Made by a program: the position numbers and the translations under genes. DNA of 34,128 nt from a virus. How positions within the stretch are numbered: position 1 is the stretch's first letter; the number at the start of each line of letters is the position of its first letter. Below are positions 1 through 6,032 of the stretch, piece by piece. The stretch is from IMG/VR virus record IMGVR_UViG_3300012350_000003, positions 1-34,128 of that record, one strand, 5' to 3'. The notes beneath the pieces were generated by a model that saw nothing but the letters and a program-made list of their open reading frames with translations, made no database searches and was not told the DNA's origin.

Positions 1-2
1 CG

Positions 3-62
3 ACGAGCGAGCCCATGGAGGGCCTAGCAACCACCGGCATCGTCTGGGAATCCGCCGCGTAG
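3..62 (+). CDS. C-terminal fragment of a rightward gene entering from the left
   Basis: The first bases read as an open frame of 19 codons ending in TAG at 60-62, with the peptide ending GIVWESAA. Only the C-terminus is in the window, so the product cannot be identified. In temperate actinophages a recombinase or regulator often sits here, but nothing in these residues shows it. The frame is supported only by being followed directly by a perfect hairpin (141-160), as expected at an operon end. Confidence 0.35.
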   Translation, partial: TSEPMEGLATTGIVWESAA

Positions 63-140
63 CCGCCGAAGGGCAGCCGCCAACAGGTCCAACTCTCTTG
101 CTCTCGCTTGCTCTGCCGAATAGTTCTCTTCAGGATCAAG

Positions 141-160
141 GCGCCGCGCTTGCGCGGCGC
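141..160. terminator. Bidirectional hairpin terminator
   Basis: GCGCCGCGC at 141-149 pairs perfectly with GCGCGGCGC at 152-160 around a TT loop. It lies between the end of the rightward fragment (62) and the end of the leftward ribbon-helix-helix gene (167), so it can stop transcription from both sides. There is no strong T tract, which is common in high-GC hosts. Confidence 0.65.
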
Positions 161-166
161 ACCGTC

Positions 167-364
167 CTATGGACTGGACTCGTAGCTGCTCACCGCTGGC
201 CGCCCATTGGGCGGCCCGGCATAGGGTTTGTGGCGTAGCAGGTCGATCGCGTCTTCGACGATGCGCTGCATGGAAACCCGCTGCTCATACGCCGTCCGCC
301 GCACCCATTCGTGCAGTTCGGGATCGAGCCGGACTGTGAACGCCCGACGCTTCCGATCATCCAT
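167..364 (-). CDS. Ribbon-helix-helix DNA-binding protein
   Basis: 65 residues. The N-terminus has the Arc/MetJ/CopG pattern: a short strand (about residues 6-13, RAFTVRLDPEL), then helix one (about 14-26, ELHEWVRRTAYEQR) and helix two (about 29-42, SMQRIVEDAIDLL). A 20-residue proline/glycine-rich tail follows with no recognised domain. Such proteins dimerise to bind operators, as antitoxins or as phage repressors and regulators. No partner toxin overlaps it. It is transcribed leftward from a TAGCAT box placed six bases before its ATG, so the mRNA is probably leaderless, and its promoter overlaps that of the rightward operon at 387. That suggests it represses the divergent operon and itself (inference). 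Confidence 0.75.
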   Translation of the reverse strand: MDDRKRRAFTVRLDPELHEWVRRTAYEQRVSMQRIVEDAIDLLRHKPYAGPPNGRPAVSSYESSP

Positions 365-370
365 GGTGTC

Positions 371-380
371 ATGCTACCAT
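371..380. promoter_or_regulatory. Overlapping divergent leaderless promoters
   Basis: On the minus strand TAGCAT (bases 376 to 371) is followed by six bases and then the ATG at 364. On the plus strand TACCAT (375-380) is followed by six bases and then the ATG at 387. Both fit TANNNT-N6-ATG, the usual arrangement for leaderless actinobacterial transcripts. The two boxes share two bases, so both promoters cannot be occupied together. Neither start has a Shine-Dalgarno sequence, and -35 boxes are not obvious. Confidence 0.6.
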
Positions 381-386
381 ATGGGC

Positions 387-545
387 ATGACAGCCACCAA
401 GCTCTACACCGAAACCGAAGCCGCCGACCCCACCAGCCGCATCCCGATGACCAGCCCGAACGGACGCCGCACCCGGTACGTCAGCACCGAGGAAGCCGAG
501 CAGCTGGCCGCGAAGGGCTGGTACCGCAGCAAGTGCGAGTGGTGA
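387..545 (+). CDS. Small protein of unknown function, first gene of the rightward operon
   Basis: 52 residues from ATG 387, or 54 from ATG 381. I chose 387 because it lies exactly six bases after a TACCAT -10 box and no ribosome binding site precedes either ATG. The protein is hydrophilic. It has a basic stretch (NGRRTRYVSTEEAEQLAAKG) that could be a strand followed by a helix, and it ends WYRSKCEW. I recognise no family. A hairpin at 552-582 follows and may reduce transcription into the next genes. Being the first gene beside a ribbon-helix-helix gene, it may be a regulator or immunity-region protein (inference). Confidence 0.6.
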   Translation: MTATKLYTETEAADPTSRIPMTSPNGRRTRYVSTEEAEQLAAKGWYRSKCEW

Positions 546-551
546 TCAGCG

Positions 552-582
552 GGGCGCCGGTTCTGGGGAGGCTTCGGCGCCC
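552..582 (+). terminator. Hairpin between first and second genes of the rightward operon
   Basis: GGGCGCCG at 552-559 and CGGCGCCC at 575-582 are perfect inverted repeats with a 15-base loop. It lies in the only sizeable gap of this operon and could be a partial terminator or attenuator. There is no T tract. Confidence 0.45.
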
Positions 583-611
583 ACCCCTGCTGCGCGATGG
601 AGAGTGACGGA

Positions 612-869
612 ATGACCCACGCCGAACTGACCCAAGCCGACCACGACCTGCTGGTACGCATCGCCCGGGAGCACGCGTTCAAGGCGGTCTCCGCGGCCAT
701 CGGTGCCGTGCTGGACTACGCCGACCTCGTGCGCCAGGACGCCGAGCGTCGGCTCGGTGTACCGGCCGGCGACATCTCCGTCTCGGACGACGAAACGTAC
801 CGGAAGATCATCGACGTGTACGTGGACCTCGCCGACGCGAAGCGCAAACTCGGCGAGGTGGCGATGTGA
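612..869 (+). CDS. Small helical protein of unknown function
   Basis: 85 residues from ATG 612, preceded by GGAGAG at 599-604 seven bases upstream. An in-frame ATG at 597 is possible but lacks a binding site. The sequence is acidic and predicted mostly helical (AREHAFKAVSAAIGAVLDYA, then DETYRKIIDVYVDLADAKRK). No catalytic motif or zinc cluster is visible. Its stop overlaps the GTG of the next gene by four bases (GTGA), so the two are translationally coupled. Function unknown. Confidence 0.7.
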   Translation: MTHAELTQADHDLLVRIAREHAFKAVSAAIGAVLDYADLVRQDAERRLGVPAGDISVSDDETYRKIIDVYVDLADAKRKLGEVAM

Positions 870-1138
870 AGACCATCGACGAGATCACCGCCGAGCTGGT
901 CAAGCGCGGCCAGGACGCCGACATCCACGCGCTCACCCTGATCCGCTGCCTCGACTACGACCGGAGCCTGATCCTCGACCCCGAGGCGTACCGTGCGGCG
1001 GTGCGGACGATCCTCGACGCGATGGAGCGTGCCAGCGAGCAGCGACTCGCCAACATGAATGCGGCGCTGGTCTCCATCGACAGCGACGAGTGGGACGAGC
1101 ACGCGTCGCCGGTACCGATGCCCGGCGCGATCGGGTGA
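866..1138 (+). CDS. Small helical protein of unknown function
   Basis: 90 residues from GTG 866, which overlaps the preceding stop by four bases. The protein is charged and probably all helical in its first 75 residues (DEITAELVKRGQDADIHALT, then AYRAAVRTILDAMERASEQR), with an acidic, proline-containing tail. I recognise no family. It also overlaps the HNH gene by four bases, so it belongs to one tight operon of phage genes. Confidence 0.7.
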   Translation: MKTIDEITAELVKRGQDADIHALTLIRCLDYDRSLILDPEAYRAAVRTILDAMERASEQRLANMNAALVSIDSDEWDEHASPVPMPGAIG

Positions 1139-1848
1139 GCGGCGTGGACCCGGCGACGTTCCTGCGCGCGTGCGAAGTGTCGGGATGCGAGAAGCCCGCT
1201 AAGGCGCGGCGGATGTGCGGGACGCACTACCGATACTGGCTCGACCAAACCCCGCGAGAGCAGCGCGGACCAGCCCCACGGTTCCTGCGCGAGTTCTGGG
1301 ATCTCGTCGCCAAGCGTCACGCGAACGGTTGCTGGCGATGGACCGGCCCGGTCGATCGCAAGGGGTACGGGCGATGGAGCAAGAAGCTCGCGCACAGGCA
1401 CTCATGGACGTTGGCACACGGTCCGATCCCAGATGATCTCTGGGTGCTCCACCACTGCGATAATCCGCCGTGCGTGAACCCGGCCCACCTGTATCTCGGT
1501 ACCGTCGTCGAAAACGTTCAGGACTCGATGGAGCGCGGCCGACACCACCGGCCGCCCCGAAAGACCCACTGCCCTACTGGGCATGAATACGCCGGAAGCA
1601 ACCTCCGGCTCGTGCAGGCCAAAGGTGGCGAGAAGCGCGTCTGTCGGACCTGCGATAACCGACGGAGCAACGAGCGACAGACGGCCGCTCGGGCAGCGCG
1701 AGGTCTGCTGAAGACGCGGCTCGCGGACCATGAGCGGGCGACGATCAGAGACCTGCGTGAGGCTGGCGCCACCCAGCGAAGCATTGCGGCCGATCTGGGT
1801 CGTGCCCTCGCCACCGTTCAGAAATGCCTCAAGGAGATGGCCGCATGA
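1135..1848 (+). CDS. HNH endonuclease with N-terminal zinc knuckle and C-terminal HTH
   Basis: 237 residues from GTG 1135 (GTG 1144 is an alternative). Residues 13-31 form a Cys-Cys-Cys-His knuckle (C13, C18, C28, H31), common at the start of phage HNH proteins. The HNH core is LHHCDNPPCVNPAHLYLGT at 105-123, with H106/H107, N115 and H118 as the signature. A second cluster follows (CPTGHEYAGSNL, then VCRTC). The last 45 residues look like a resolvase-type helix-turn-helix (TIRDLREAGATQRSIAADLG). This is the build of free-standing homing or nicking endonucleases, with the HTH reading the target. Four-base overlaps on both sides show it is part of the operon and not a recent insertion. The DNA target is unknown. 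Confidence 0.88.
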   Translation: MSGVDPATFLRACEVSGCEKPAKARRMCGTHYRYWLDQTPREQRGPAPRFLREFWDLVAKRHANGCWRWTGPVDRKGYGRWSKKLAHRHSWTLAHGPIPDDLWVLHHCDNPPCVNPAHLYLGTVVENVQDSMERGRHHRPPRKTHCPTGHEYAGSNLRLVQAKGGEKRVCRTCDNRRSNERQTAARAARGLLKTRLADHERATIRDLREAGATQRSIAADLGRALATVQKCLKEMAA

Positions 1849-2288
1849 CGGATCTCGTCGCCTTTATCAGGGCTCGCCTGGACGAGCGGGAAGCGGCGGC
1901 GAAGGCGGCTCGGCGCGGTGATGGCCGGTGGGAGTACCGCGACCGCAGCGACGATCCGGAAACCTTCCCGTGGACGGTGTGGGCGCCCGACGTCCGACTC
2001 TCGGCTGGCACTGGCTTCGCGCCACAGGAGGCGCAGTTCATCGCCCTGAACGACCCGAAGTTCGTGCTCGCCGACGTCGCGGCGAAGCGGCGGATCATGA
2101 GTCGCCACCGGCGTTACGGCGAAGTCGAGCCAAGCTACGCACCCTGGGACGACGCCTGCGACGGTTGCGGGTTCCCGGGCGACCCGGAGTGGCCGGCAAC
2201 CGAACACATCAACGACTGCCCCGAACTGCGCGACCTCGCCGCACCCTTCGACCAGCACCCCGACTATGACCCGGCGTGGGCGTCGTGA
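1845..2288 (+). CDS. DUF6221 family protein
   Basis: 147 residues from ATG 1845 (ATGA overlap with the HNH gene). The start MTDLVAFIRARLDEREAAAK and the end HPDYDPAW match the DUF6221 pattern known in actinobacteria and their phages; the function is not known. Between them, residues 101-130 or so hold C-x2-C followed by H and C (DACDGCGF then HINDC), a plausible zinc site. The helix KFVLADVAAKRRIMSRHRRY is also typical (family proteins carry VLRDVEAKRAII-like text). A second member is encoded at 28412-28801. Confidence 0.8.
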   Translation: MTDLVAFIRARLDEREAAAKAARRGDGRWEYRDRSDDPETFPWTVWAPDVRLSAGTGFAPQEAQFIALNDPKFVLADVAAKRRIMSRHRRYGEVEPSYAPWDDACDGCGFPGDPEWPATEHINDCPELRDLAAPFDQHPDYDPAWAS

Positions 2289-2575
2289 TCGACATCCACC
2301 TACCCGACCACCGGTGGTCGGCGATCACCCGCCACGGTGCCGTTGAGCCGGTCGCCTACGTGTGCCAGGAGTGCGGCGAGCGTCGCCCGCGCGGGACCGC
2401 CATCGTGTTCCCGGGCCGGCTCAGCGAGGAGCGGCGCGTCGAGTTGGAGTGGGCCGGCTTCGATGTCGTGGAGTCGAGTATCGGCCCGACGCCCGATCAG
2501 ATCGTGGTGTGCGACGGCCGGATCTGGCCAAGCGCGGATGACATGACGTTCTGCCCCGGCACCGCGGCGGCCTGA
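2285..2575 (+). CDS. Small protein of unknown function with one CxxC pair
   Basis: 96 residues from GTG 2285, chosen because it overlaps the preceding stop by four bases; GTG 2276 is in frame too. It begins VIDIHLPDHRWSAI and has a single C-x2-C (YVCQECGERRPRG) near residue 28, then a strand-rich region (VFPGRLSEERRVELEWAGFD) and an acidic end. One CxxC pair could bind metal in a dimer. It is the last gene of the rightward operon, ending 16 bases before a terminator hairpin. No family recognised. Confidence 0.65.
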   Translation: MIDIHLPDHRWSAITRHGAVEPVAYVCQECGERRPRGTAIVFPGRLSEERRVELEWAGFDVVESSIGPTPDQIVVCDGRIWPSADDMTFCPGTAAA

Positions 2576-2591
2576 CCCCCAGACACACCGA

Positions 2592-2622
2592 AGGCGCCCG
2601 CCCCCGAAGGGACGGGGCGCCT
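2592..2622. terminator. Bidirectional terminator between converging operons
   Basis: AGGCGCCC (2592-2599) pairs with GGGCGCCT (2615-2622), eight base pairs around a 15-base loop that is itself partly self-complementary. It sits between the rightward operon (ends 2575) and the last leftward gene (ends 2685). Confidence 0.7.
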
Positions 2623-2684
2623 CGTGCTGTGCGAGCTACTGCGCGGGCGTCGGCTCCGCCTGCTCCGGCTCGTCGCTGAGGCCG

Positions 2685-2837
2685 CTAGCCATGGCCCAGT
2701 CCGGCCGGCCACGCCGCGATGACGGCCGTGAGGATCCACACCGCCAGGCCGGCGGCGATCAGTGACCGGTACCGCCACGCCTCGACGACGAAGCAGACGA
2801 ACCCGGCGATCAGCAGGGCCAGGATGAGCAGCGCCAT
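2685..2837 (-). CDS. Small membrane protein, two helices
   Basis: 50 residues, MALLILALLIAGFVCFVVEA at the start, then a basic turn (WRYR) and a second hydrophobic helix (LIAAGLAVWILTAVIAAW). Start ATG 2837 is preceded by GGAGG six bases upstream, inside the end of the previous gene. It is the last gene of the late operon and next to a holin-like gene, so it may take part in host lysis as a second holin, antiholin or accessory protein (inference from place and size). Many cos siphoviruses of actinobacteria have such tiny two-helix proteins here. Confidence 0.7.
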   Translation of the reverse strand: MALLILALLIAGFVCFVVEAWRYRSLIAAGLAVWILTAVIAAWPAGLGHG

Positions 2838-2840
2838 GGC

Positions 2841-3083
2841 CTACCTCCGCGCCGCTGCGAGCAGCCGGCTAACTGTTGCTGGCGCGTAGACTTTCCGCCG
2901 GCCCCACAGGGCGACCGCGAACGGCGCGAGGACGTTCACCACCGCTAGTACCCCGGCGGTCTGCGCGTCGCTCAGGTTGACGCCGAACAGGACCACCACG
3001 TCCAGGATGGCGGTGGCCGCTGCTACGACGAAGCCGACGGAGATCAGCGGCTCGGTGGAGTTGGTGTTCGGGTCAGGCTGCAT
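2841..3083 (-). CDS. Putative holin (small membrane protein)
   Basis: 80 residues from ATG 3083, with GGAGG six bases upstream. A short polar head (MQPDPNTNSTEPL) is followed by a hydrophobic helix at about 14-32 (ISVGFVVAAATAILDVVVLF), a turn (GVNLSDAQTAG), a second helix at about 43-60 (VLAVVNVLAPFAVALWGRRK) and a basic C-terminus. Two helices, a basic tail and position downstream of a GH25 lysin fit a phage holin, which forms the membrane lesion releasing the lysin. Holins vary too much in sequence to be sure. The first 11 bases overlap the end of the DUF2829 gene. Confidence 0.65.
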   Translation of the reverse strand: MQPDPNTNSTEPLISVGFVVAAATAILDVVVLFGVNLSDAQTAGVLAVVNVLAPFAVALWGRRKVYAPATVSRLLAAARR

Positions 3084-3378
3084 GTCGTACCTCCTCGGCA
3101 TGTTCGGTGACGTCCACGCCCCAGTCGTCGGCAAGCACATCGGACACGCTGGGCGCCCATGGCACGAACGAGCCGTCGGCGGTTCGCAGCATCAGGTATG
3201 GCCGGAAGACGCAGACCGTGCCCTGCGGGATGCCGGTCGCCTCGGCGGTGTTGGCGTTGATGGCGATCCCGTCCGGGTAGCCCTTCTGGAGGACGACGAA
3301 CTGGGCCGGGCCGTTCCAGCCGGTACGGGTGATCTTCGCGCCCACCTTGAGCCGGTCGAGTGCCTCACTGAAGTTCAT
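3073..3378 (-). CDS. DUF2829 / Tad2-like protein, putative anti-Thoeris sponge
   Basis: 101 residues from ATG 3378, with GAGGAG about ten bases upstream. The family signature is clear: MNFSEALDRLKVGAKITRTG WNG at residues 1-23, PYLMLRTADGSFVPW near 60, then SVSDVLADDW. This is DUF2829, the domain of Tad2, phage proteins shown to sequester the cyclic ADP-ribose-type signal made by ThsB and so block Thoeris defence. That role is inferred for this copy; DUF2829 proteins are diverse and only some have been tested. It lies among accessory genes between lysin and holin, where anti-defence genes are often placed. The 16 residues after the domain (VDVTEHAEEVRHAA) are charged and have no known role. 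Confidence 0.82.
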   Translation of the reverse strand: MNFSEALDRLKVGAKITRTGWNGPAQFVVLQKGYPDGIAINANTAEATGIPQGTVCVFRPYLMLRTADGSFVPWAPSVSDVLADDWGVDVTEHAEEVRHAA

Positions 3379-3441
3379 GTTGTCGTATCTCCTCGATAGA
3401 GTGATGGGCAATGCGCTTGCCCGGTAGCCAGTCATGCGGGC

Positions 3442-3814
3442 TCATCCGCACAGCGCGCAGAGGCACGGGTCGGCAACGACGGGCGCGCGGCCGACCACCC
3501 ATCTCAGGAACCTCGGCCATGGTGGTACCGGCTTGGGTCCCTGCCCACTCCACGCAGCGGCCCAGTTCTCGGCGATCAGCAGCGGCACCAGATCCCGCCC
3601 GTCGGGCAAAGTGATGTCGGCCGTGGGCGTGCACGTGGAAGGCGTCCTCAATGCAGGCCCACGCCACGGTGGACGGGCGGTCGCCGCGCCAGCGGATGGT
3701 GACCGCCCCGTCCGGGAACAGCACGCCGTCGGCGACGACACCGGTACCCGAGACGCCGGTGACGTCCTGGTCGCGATGAAGCTGAAACCGCCGCATCACC
3801 CGCTCAGTGGTCAT
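3442..3814 (-). CDS. Conserved phage protein, apparently frameshifted
   Basis: From ATG 3814 (or ATG 3796, MRRFQLHRDQ) one frame reads a typical actinophage hypothetical protein: DVTGVSGTGVVADGV, then PDGAVTIRWRGDRPSTVAW, up to AFHVHAHG near base 3620. After that point this frame becomes arginine-rich with A/T in many third positions, ending at 3365. The +1 frame instead has GC-rich third positions and reads as protein: ITLPDGRDLVPLLIAENWAA, on to ADPCLCALCG and a TGA at 3442. I therefore place the true end at 3442 with a +1 shift between about 3600 and 3640. This may be a mutation, a sequencing error, a programmed shift or two overlapping genes. Function unknown. Confidence 0.5.
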
Positions 3815-4280
3815 GCAGCTCGCCCGTGAAGCTGGTCCGCTGGTCCTCGACGGTGCCGACCTCACGCACCAGGTACGGGTTCCCCGGCCCGTGACTCGGG
3901 GAGAAGGGGTGCTCCACCTGGTCGTACCAGTTGCCGTCCTGGCCGCGATACTCGGGCATGAGGGTGAGCGCGAAGAACTCCATCGCCTCGTGGCGCTCGA
4001 CCAGCAGGATCTGCTCGAACAGCCAGCGCGTCCACGAGCGCCGGTCGTAGGCGGCCGCCGGCACGATCATGTAGTGCGCTACCGCGATGCTCTGGTCACG
4101 GTGCCGGCTGTCGGCCACCCGGGCGGTGATGATCAGCGTCAGGCCCTTGCTGCCCTGGCCGCGGTCCAGGTCGCCGAGGTAGAACTGCCACCCCGGCTTG
4201 TATCGCAGCTGGTTGACCAGCTTGGCCAGCACCTCGGGATAGGGCGCCTCCTGGTGCATCTTGCCGTCGTCGGTGACCAT
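3804..4280 (-). CDS. Conserved actinophage protein of unknown function
   Basis: 158 residues from ATG 4280, which overlaps the preceding stop (TGATG). It contains QLRYKPGWQFYLGDLDRGQG, SKGLTLIITARVADSRH, VAHYMIVPAAAYDRRSW and LFEQILLVERHEAMEFF, then an aromatic, histidine/proline-rich end (FSPSHGPGNPYLV). I recall close relatives in many actinobacterial phages and prophages; none has a known function. The strand-rich middle and the EQILLVERHEA helix suggest a compact folded domain. There is no membrane segment or zinc cluster. Confidence 0.75.
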   Translation of the reverse strand: MVTDDGKMHQEAPYPEVLAKLVNQLRYKPGWQFYLGDLDRGQGSKGLTLIITARVADSRHRDQSIAVAHYMIVPAAAYDRRSWTRWLFEQILLVERHEAMEFFALTLMPEYRGQDGNWYDQVEHPFSPSHGPGNPYLVREVGTVEDQRTSFTGELHDH

Positions 4281-4525
4281 CAGTGCGTGGTGTGCCGATA
4301 GACGCGCTCGTTCGGCAGTGCCGCGTCGTCGTACGCCGGCATGCCCTCGTCGGGCTTGCTCGGGTGCACCAACTCGCGGGTCGCGCCGACGGTGAACGTC
4401 ACGGCGCCGACCGAATGGTGCTGGCCCAGCTTCTCGACGAACTCCTTCAGCATCACGTCGGCGTCGTCGGGACGGCCATTGTCGTGGATGCCGTGACCCT
4501 CGATGTGCATGACCCACTGACCCAT
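4280..4525 (-). CDS. Small protein of unknown function
   Basis: 81 residues from ATG 4525 with GGAGGT four to five bases upstream. It begins MGQWVMHIEGHGIHDNGRPD, has the helix DADVMLKEFVEKLGQHHSV, the strand AVTFTVGATRELV and a charged end (YRHTTH). Histidines are frequent, but in no recognised metal motif. Its stop overlaps the start of the 158-residue gene, suggesting translational coupling. No family recognised. Confidence 0.65.
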   Translation of the reverse strand: MGQWVMHIEGHGIHDNGRPDDADVMLKEFVEKLGQHHSVGAVTFTVGATRELVHPSKPDEGMPAYDDAALPNERVYRHTTH

Positions 4526-4557
4526 GTTGACCTCCGATGAGTGATTGATGAAGCGAA

Positions 4558-4833
4558 CTAGTCGCAGCCCAGTTCGTGGTACAGCCTGCGAATCGCGTCG
4601 GTGATCTGGCGGCCACGCGCTTCCTGCGGCGTCTGCGGCGGGGATGTCGGTTGAGGCGTCATGAGCACGCCCAGCAGTGCGCACCAGCGCTGGTCGTCGA
4701 TGCGGCGGGTCTTCGCCACGTAGCCGATGGTCAACCCGAGTGCCAGGCCGAAGCCGAGGATCACCATCAGGATCGACGCCCACGCCCGGACTGCGCCGGT
4801 CGGGGTGAAGACGCGCACCCATCTCGCCATCAT
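4558..4833 (-). CDS. Single-pass membrane protein
   Basis: 91 residues from ATG 4833 (ATGATG; the stop of the Nudix gene overlaps it). A basic start (MMARWVRVFTPTGAVRAW) leads to one hydrophobic helix at about 20-37 (SILMVILGFGLALGLTIGYV), then a cytoplasmic or external region with DDQRWCALLGVL and a final helix ITDAIRRLYHELGCD. The pattern of helix plus a DQRWC motif and a closing amphipathic helix recurs in actinophage accessory membrane proteins of unknown role. A Shine-Dalgarno AAGGG lies just before the start, within the repeated junction at 4831-4843. Confidence 0.7.
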   Translation of the reverse strand: MMARWVRVFTPTGAVRAWASILMVILGFGLALGLTIGYVAKTRRIDDQRWCALLGVLMTPQPTSPPQTPQEARGRQITDAIRRLYHELGCD

Positions 4834-5360
4834 CCCTTCACCGCCGAGAGCCTCACGTACATCACGGATACCTGCGGGTCCCAGATGGAAGCCAGCGCAT
4901 CCGCCGACAGCCACAAGGCAAGGCTCTCCGATTCGAGCCGCGTACCGTCGCCGATCGCCTCTCCCTGCTCTCGCCCGGTCAGGTCGACGGAAAACAGCGA
5001 ATACACGGTGTCTGAGGACTTGCTCGCGTAGCTCTCGCCCAGCGGGATCAACTCATCGCGCTTGATCGCGTAGCCGGTTTCCTCAAGCATCTCCCGCACG
5101 GCGTCGTCCTCGACGTCGCCACCTTCGTAGCCGCCCGTGATCGACGAGACAACCTGATCGAACGACCAGCACGGCGTCATCTCGGACTTCAGCAGGTACT
5201 CACGCCCACCGGGAACGTCACGGAACGGCAGCACGGCAACGATGCGGCCCTGACAGCGGGACTCGTGGGAGTAGACGTAGCCGTTCACGCCGACGGCCGG
5301 CTCCCGCACGATTCGCAGCGACAGCCAATCGTTCTGGTACAGCGTCTCGGTCGCCTTCAC
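4830..5360 (-). CDS. Nudix hydrolase
   Basis: 176 residues from GTG 5360, preceded by GAAGGG. Nudix enzymes cleave nucleoside diphosphates linked to another group, with ADP-ribose, NADH, dNTPs or capped RNA as possible substrates. The Nudix box is at about 76-98: ITGGYEGGDVEDDAVREML then EETGY, with R89, E90, E93 and E94 as the metal-binding core. The usual glutamate eight residues before the arginine is missing; D82 sits one residue closer, so the loop is one residue short. The region before it (RIVAVLPFRDVPGGREYLLK) is the usual strand pair. Substrate cannot be read. Sitting near a Tad2-like protein, an ADP-ribose-type substrate is an attractive guess only. Confidence 0.85.
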   Translation of the reverse strand: MKATETLYQNDWLSLRIVREPAVGVNGYVYSHESRCQGRIVAVLPFRDVPGGREYLLKSEMTPCWSFDQVVSSITGGYEGGDVEDDAVREMLEETGYAIKRDELIPLGESYASKSSDTVYSLFSVDLTGREQGEAIGDGTRLESESLALWLSADALASIWDPQVSVMYVRLSAVKG

Positions 5361-5364
5361 CCCT

Positions 5365-5757
5365 TCACCGTTCTCTGGCCTTCAGGTCGTCCAGCGCCTG
5401 CGGCCACGTCTCGAACCGGATCGCCCGGTCGTCGATGTAGGCCACGGCCGGCAGCTTCCGGTTCGTCACCAGCAGGTAGCCCTGCTTGTTCCAGAAGCCC
5501 GACCACGGCACGTGGGTCGTACATTCGATGCCATGACCGGAACGGTCCTCGATCCAGTGCGCGACGTCCCTCGCCTTGCGGGTCGTGTGCACGAACACCG
5601 CGTACCGCTGCATGAGTTGGCTCAGACCCACGATCGCGCCGGGCACGAAGTCGCCGTAGATCGTGCCGTCGTGCCAGCCGCGCTCGTACGTATGAATGAC
5701 ACCGTCGAAGTCGACAGCCACCGACTTGATCATGTGGACACTCCCGATGGTCTTCAT
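5365..5757 (-). CDS. HAD-like phosphatase family protein
   Basis: 130 residues from ATG 5757; the inner ATG of MIKSVAVDFDG is an alternative. Motif I of the HAD superfamily is VAVDFDGVIHTYERGWHDG, with D16 as likely nucleophile and D18 as acid/base. Motif II is in VFVHTTRKARDVAHWI (T59 or so), a lysine occurs at NKQGYLLVTNRKL, and the last acidic motif is AYIDDRAIRFETW. This compact cap-less form is widespread in actinophages. It may act on nucleotides or nucleic acid ends, but the substrate is unknown. It overlaps the upstream gene region by ATGA at a repeated 13-base junction. Confidence 0.82.
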   Translation of the reverse strand: MKTIGSVHMIKSVAVDFDGVIHTYERGWHDGTIYGDFVPGAIVGLSQLMQRYAVFVHTTRKARDVAHWIEDRSGHGIECTTHVPWSGFWNKQGYLLVTNRKLPAVAYIDDRAIRFETWPQALDDLKARER

Positions 5758-5864
5758 CCCTTCACCGCCACCCAGATCACGAGCCAGGCGACGACGACGG
5801 CGAGGGAGAGGGCGGCTGCCCAGCGGCGGTAGGCGTGCTCGGCTCCGGATTGCGCAGCCGCCAC
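5754..5864 (-). CDS. Possible 36-residue membrane microprotein in an overlapping frame
   Basis: In a second frame across the 3' part of the 5777-6019 gene there is an open frame from GTG 5864, VAAAQSGAEHAYRRWAAALS, followed by one strong membrane helix (LAVVVAWLVIWVAVKG) and a stop that overlaps the HAD gene's ATG by four bases. Third positions are almost all G or C in both frames. There is no clear ribosome binding site. It could be a real dual-coded peptide or chance in a CCN-rich stretch. Confidence 0.3.
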   Translation of the reverse strand: MAAAQSGAEHAYRRWAAALSLAVVVAWLVIWVAVKG

Positions 5865-6019
5865 GCCGCGTACAGCGCTGTCGGGCCCAGCAGCAGCCCG
5901 ATGGACACCGACACCCGGACGGGGTTCGGCTGGTCCACGACGAACAGTTCGTGGATCATTCCGCCGCTGCCGAGCGCGAGCGTCGCCACGTCCCGCAGCA
6001 GCAGAACGGTGATCTTCAC
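5777..6019 (-). CDS. Small membrane protein
   Basis: 80 residues from GTG 6019, with AGG five bases upstream. It has a moderately hydrophobic start (VKITVLLLRDVATLALGSGG), an extended segment, a second hydrophobic helix (VSIGLLLGPTALYAAWRL) and a low-complexity tail of Pro, Ser and Thr. It lies directly after the lysin and could assist lysis, but small membrane proteins with this layout (two helices and a polar tail) are common in late actinophage operons without known roles. Confidence 0.65.
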   Translation of the reverse strand: MKITVLLLRDVATLALGSGGMIHELFVVDQPNPVRVSVSIGLLLGPTALYAAWRLRNPEPSTPTAAGQPPSPSPSSSPGS

Positions 6020-6032
6020 GCACGCCTGCGCC

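Noticed and set aside
167-545. Toxin-antitoxin pair of the RHH gene and the 52-residue gene
   Set aside because: The two are divergent and not an operon, and the small protein has no toxin-like features.
703-1134. Upstream extension of the HNH frame
   Set aside because: The frame is open but reads as Arg/Thr/Pro-rich nonsense over two well-supported small genes; the GTG at 1135 with a GTGA overlap is a better start.
955-1401. Leftward open frames across the HNH gene
   Set aside because: Low-complexity translations without motifs, antisense to the HNH gene.
2497-2778. Leftward 93-codon frame over the terminator
   Set aside because: It crosses the terminator and the true 50-residue membrane gene and has no protein-like features.
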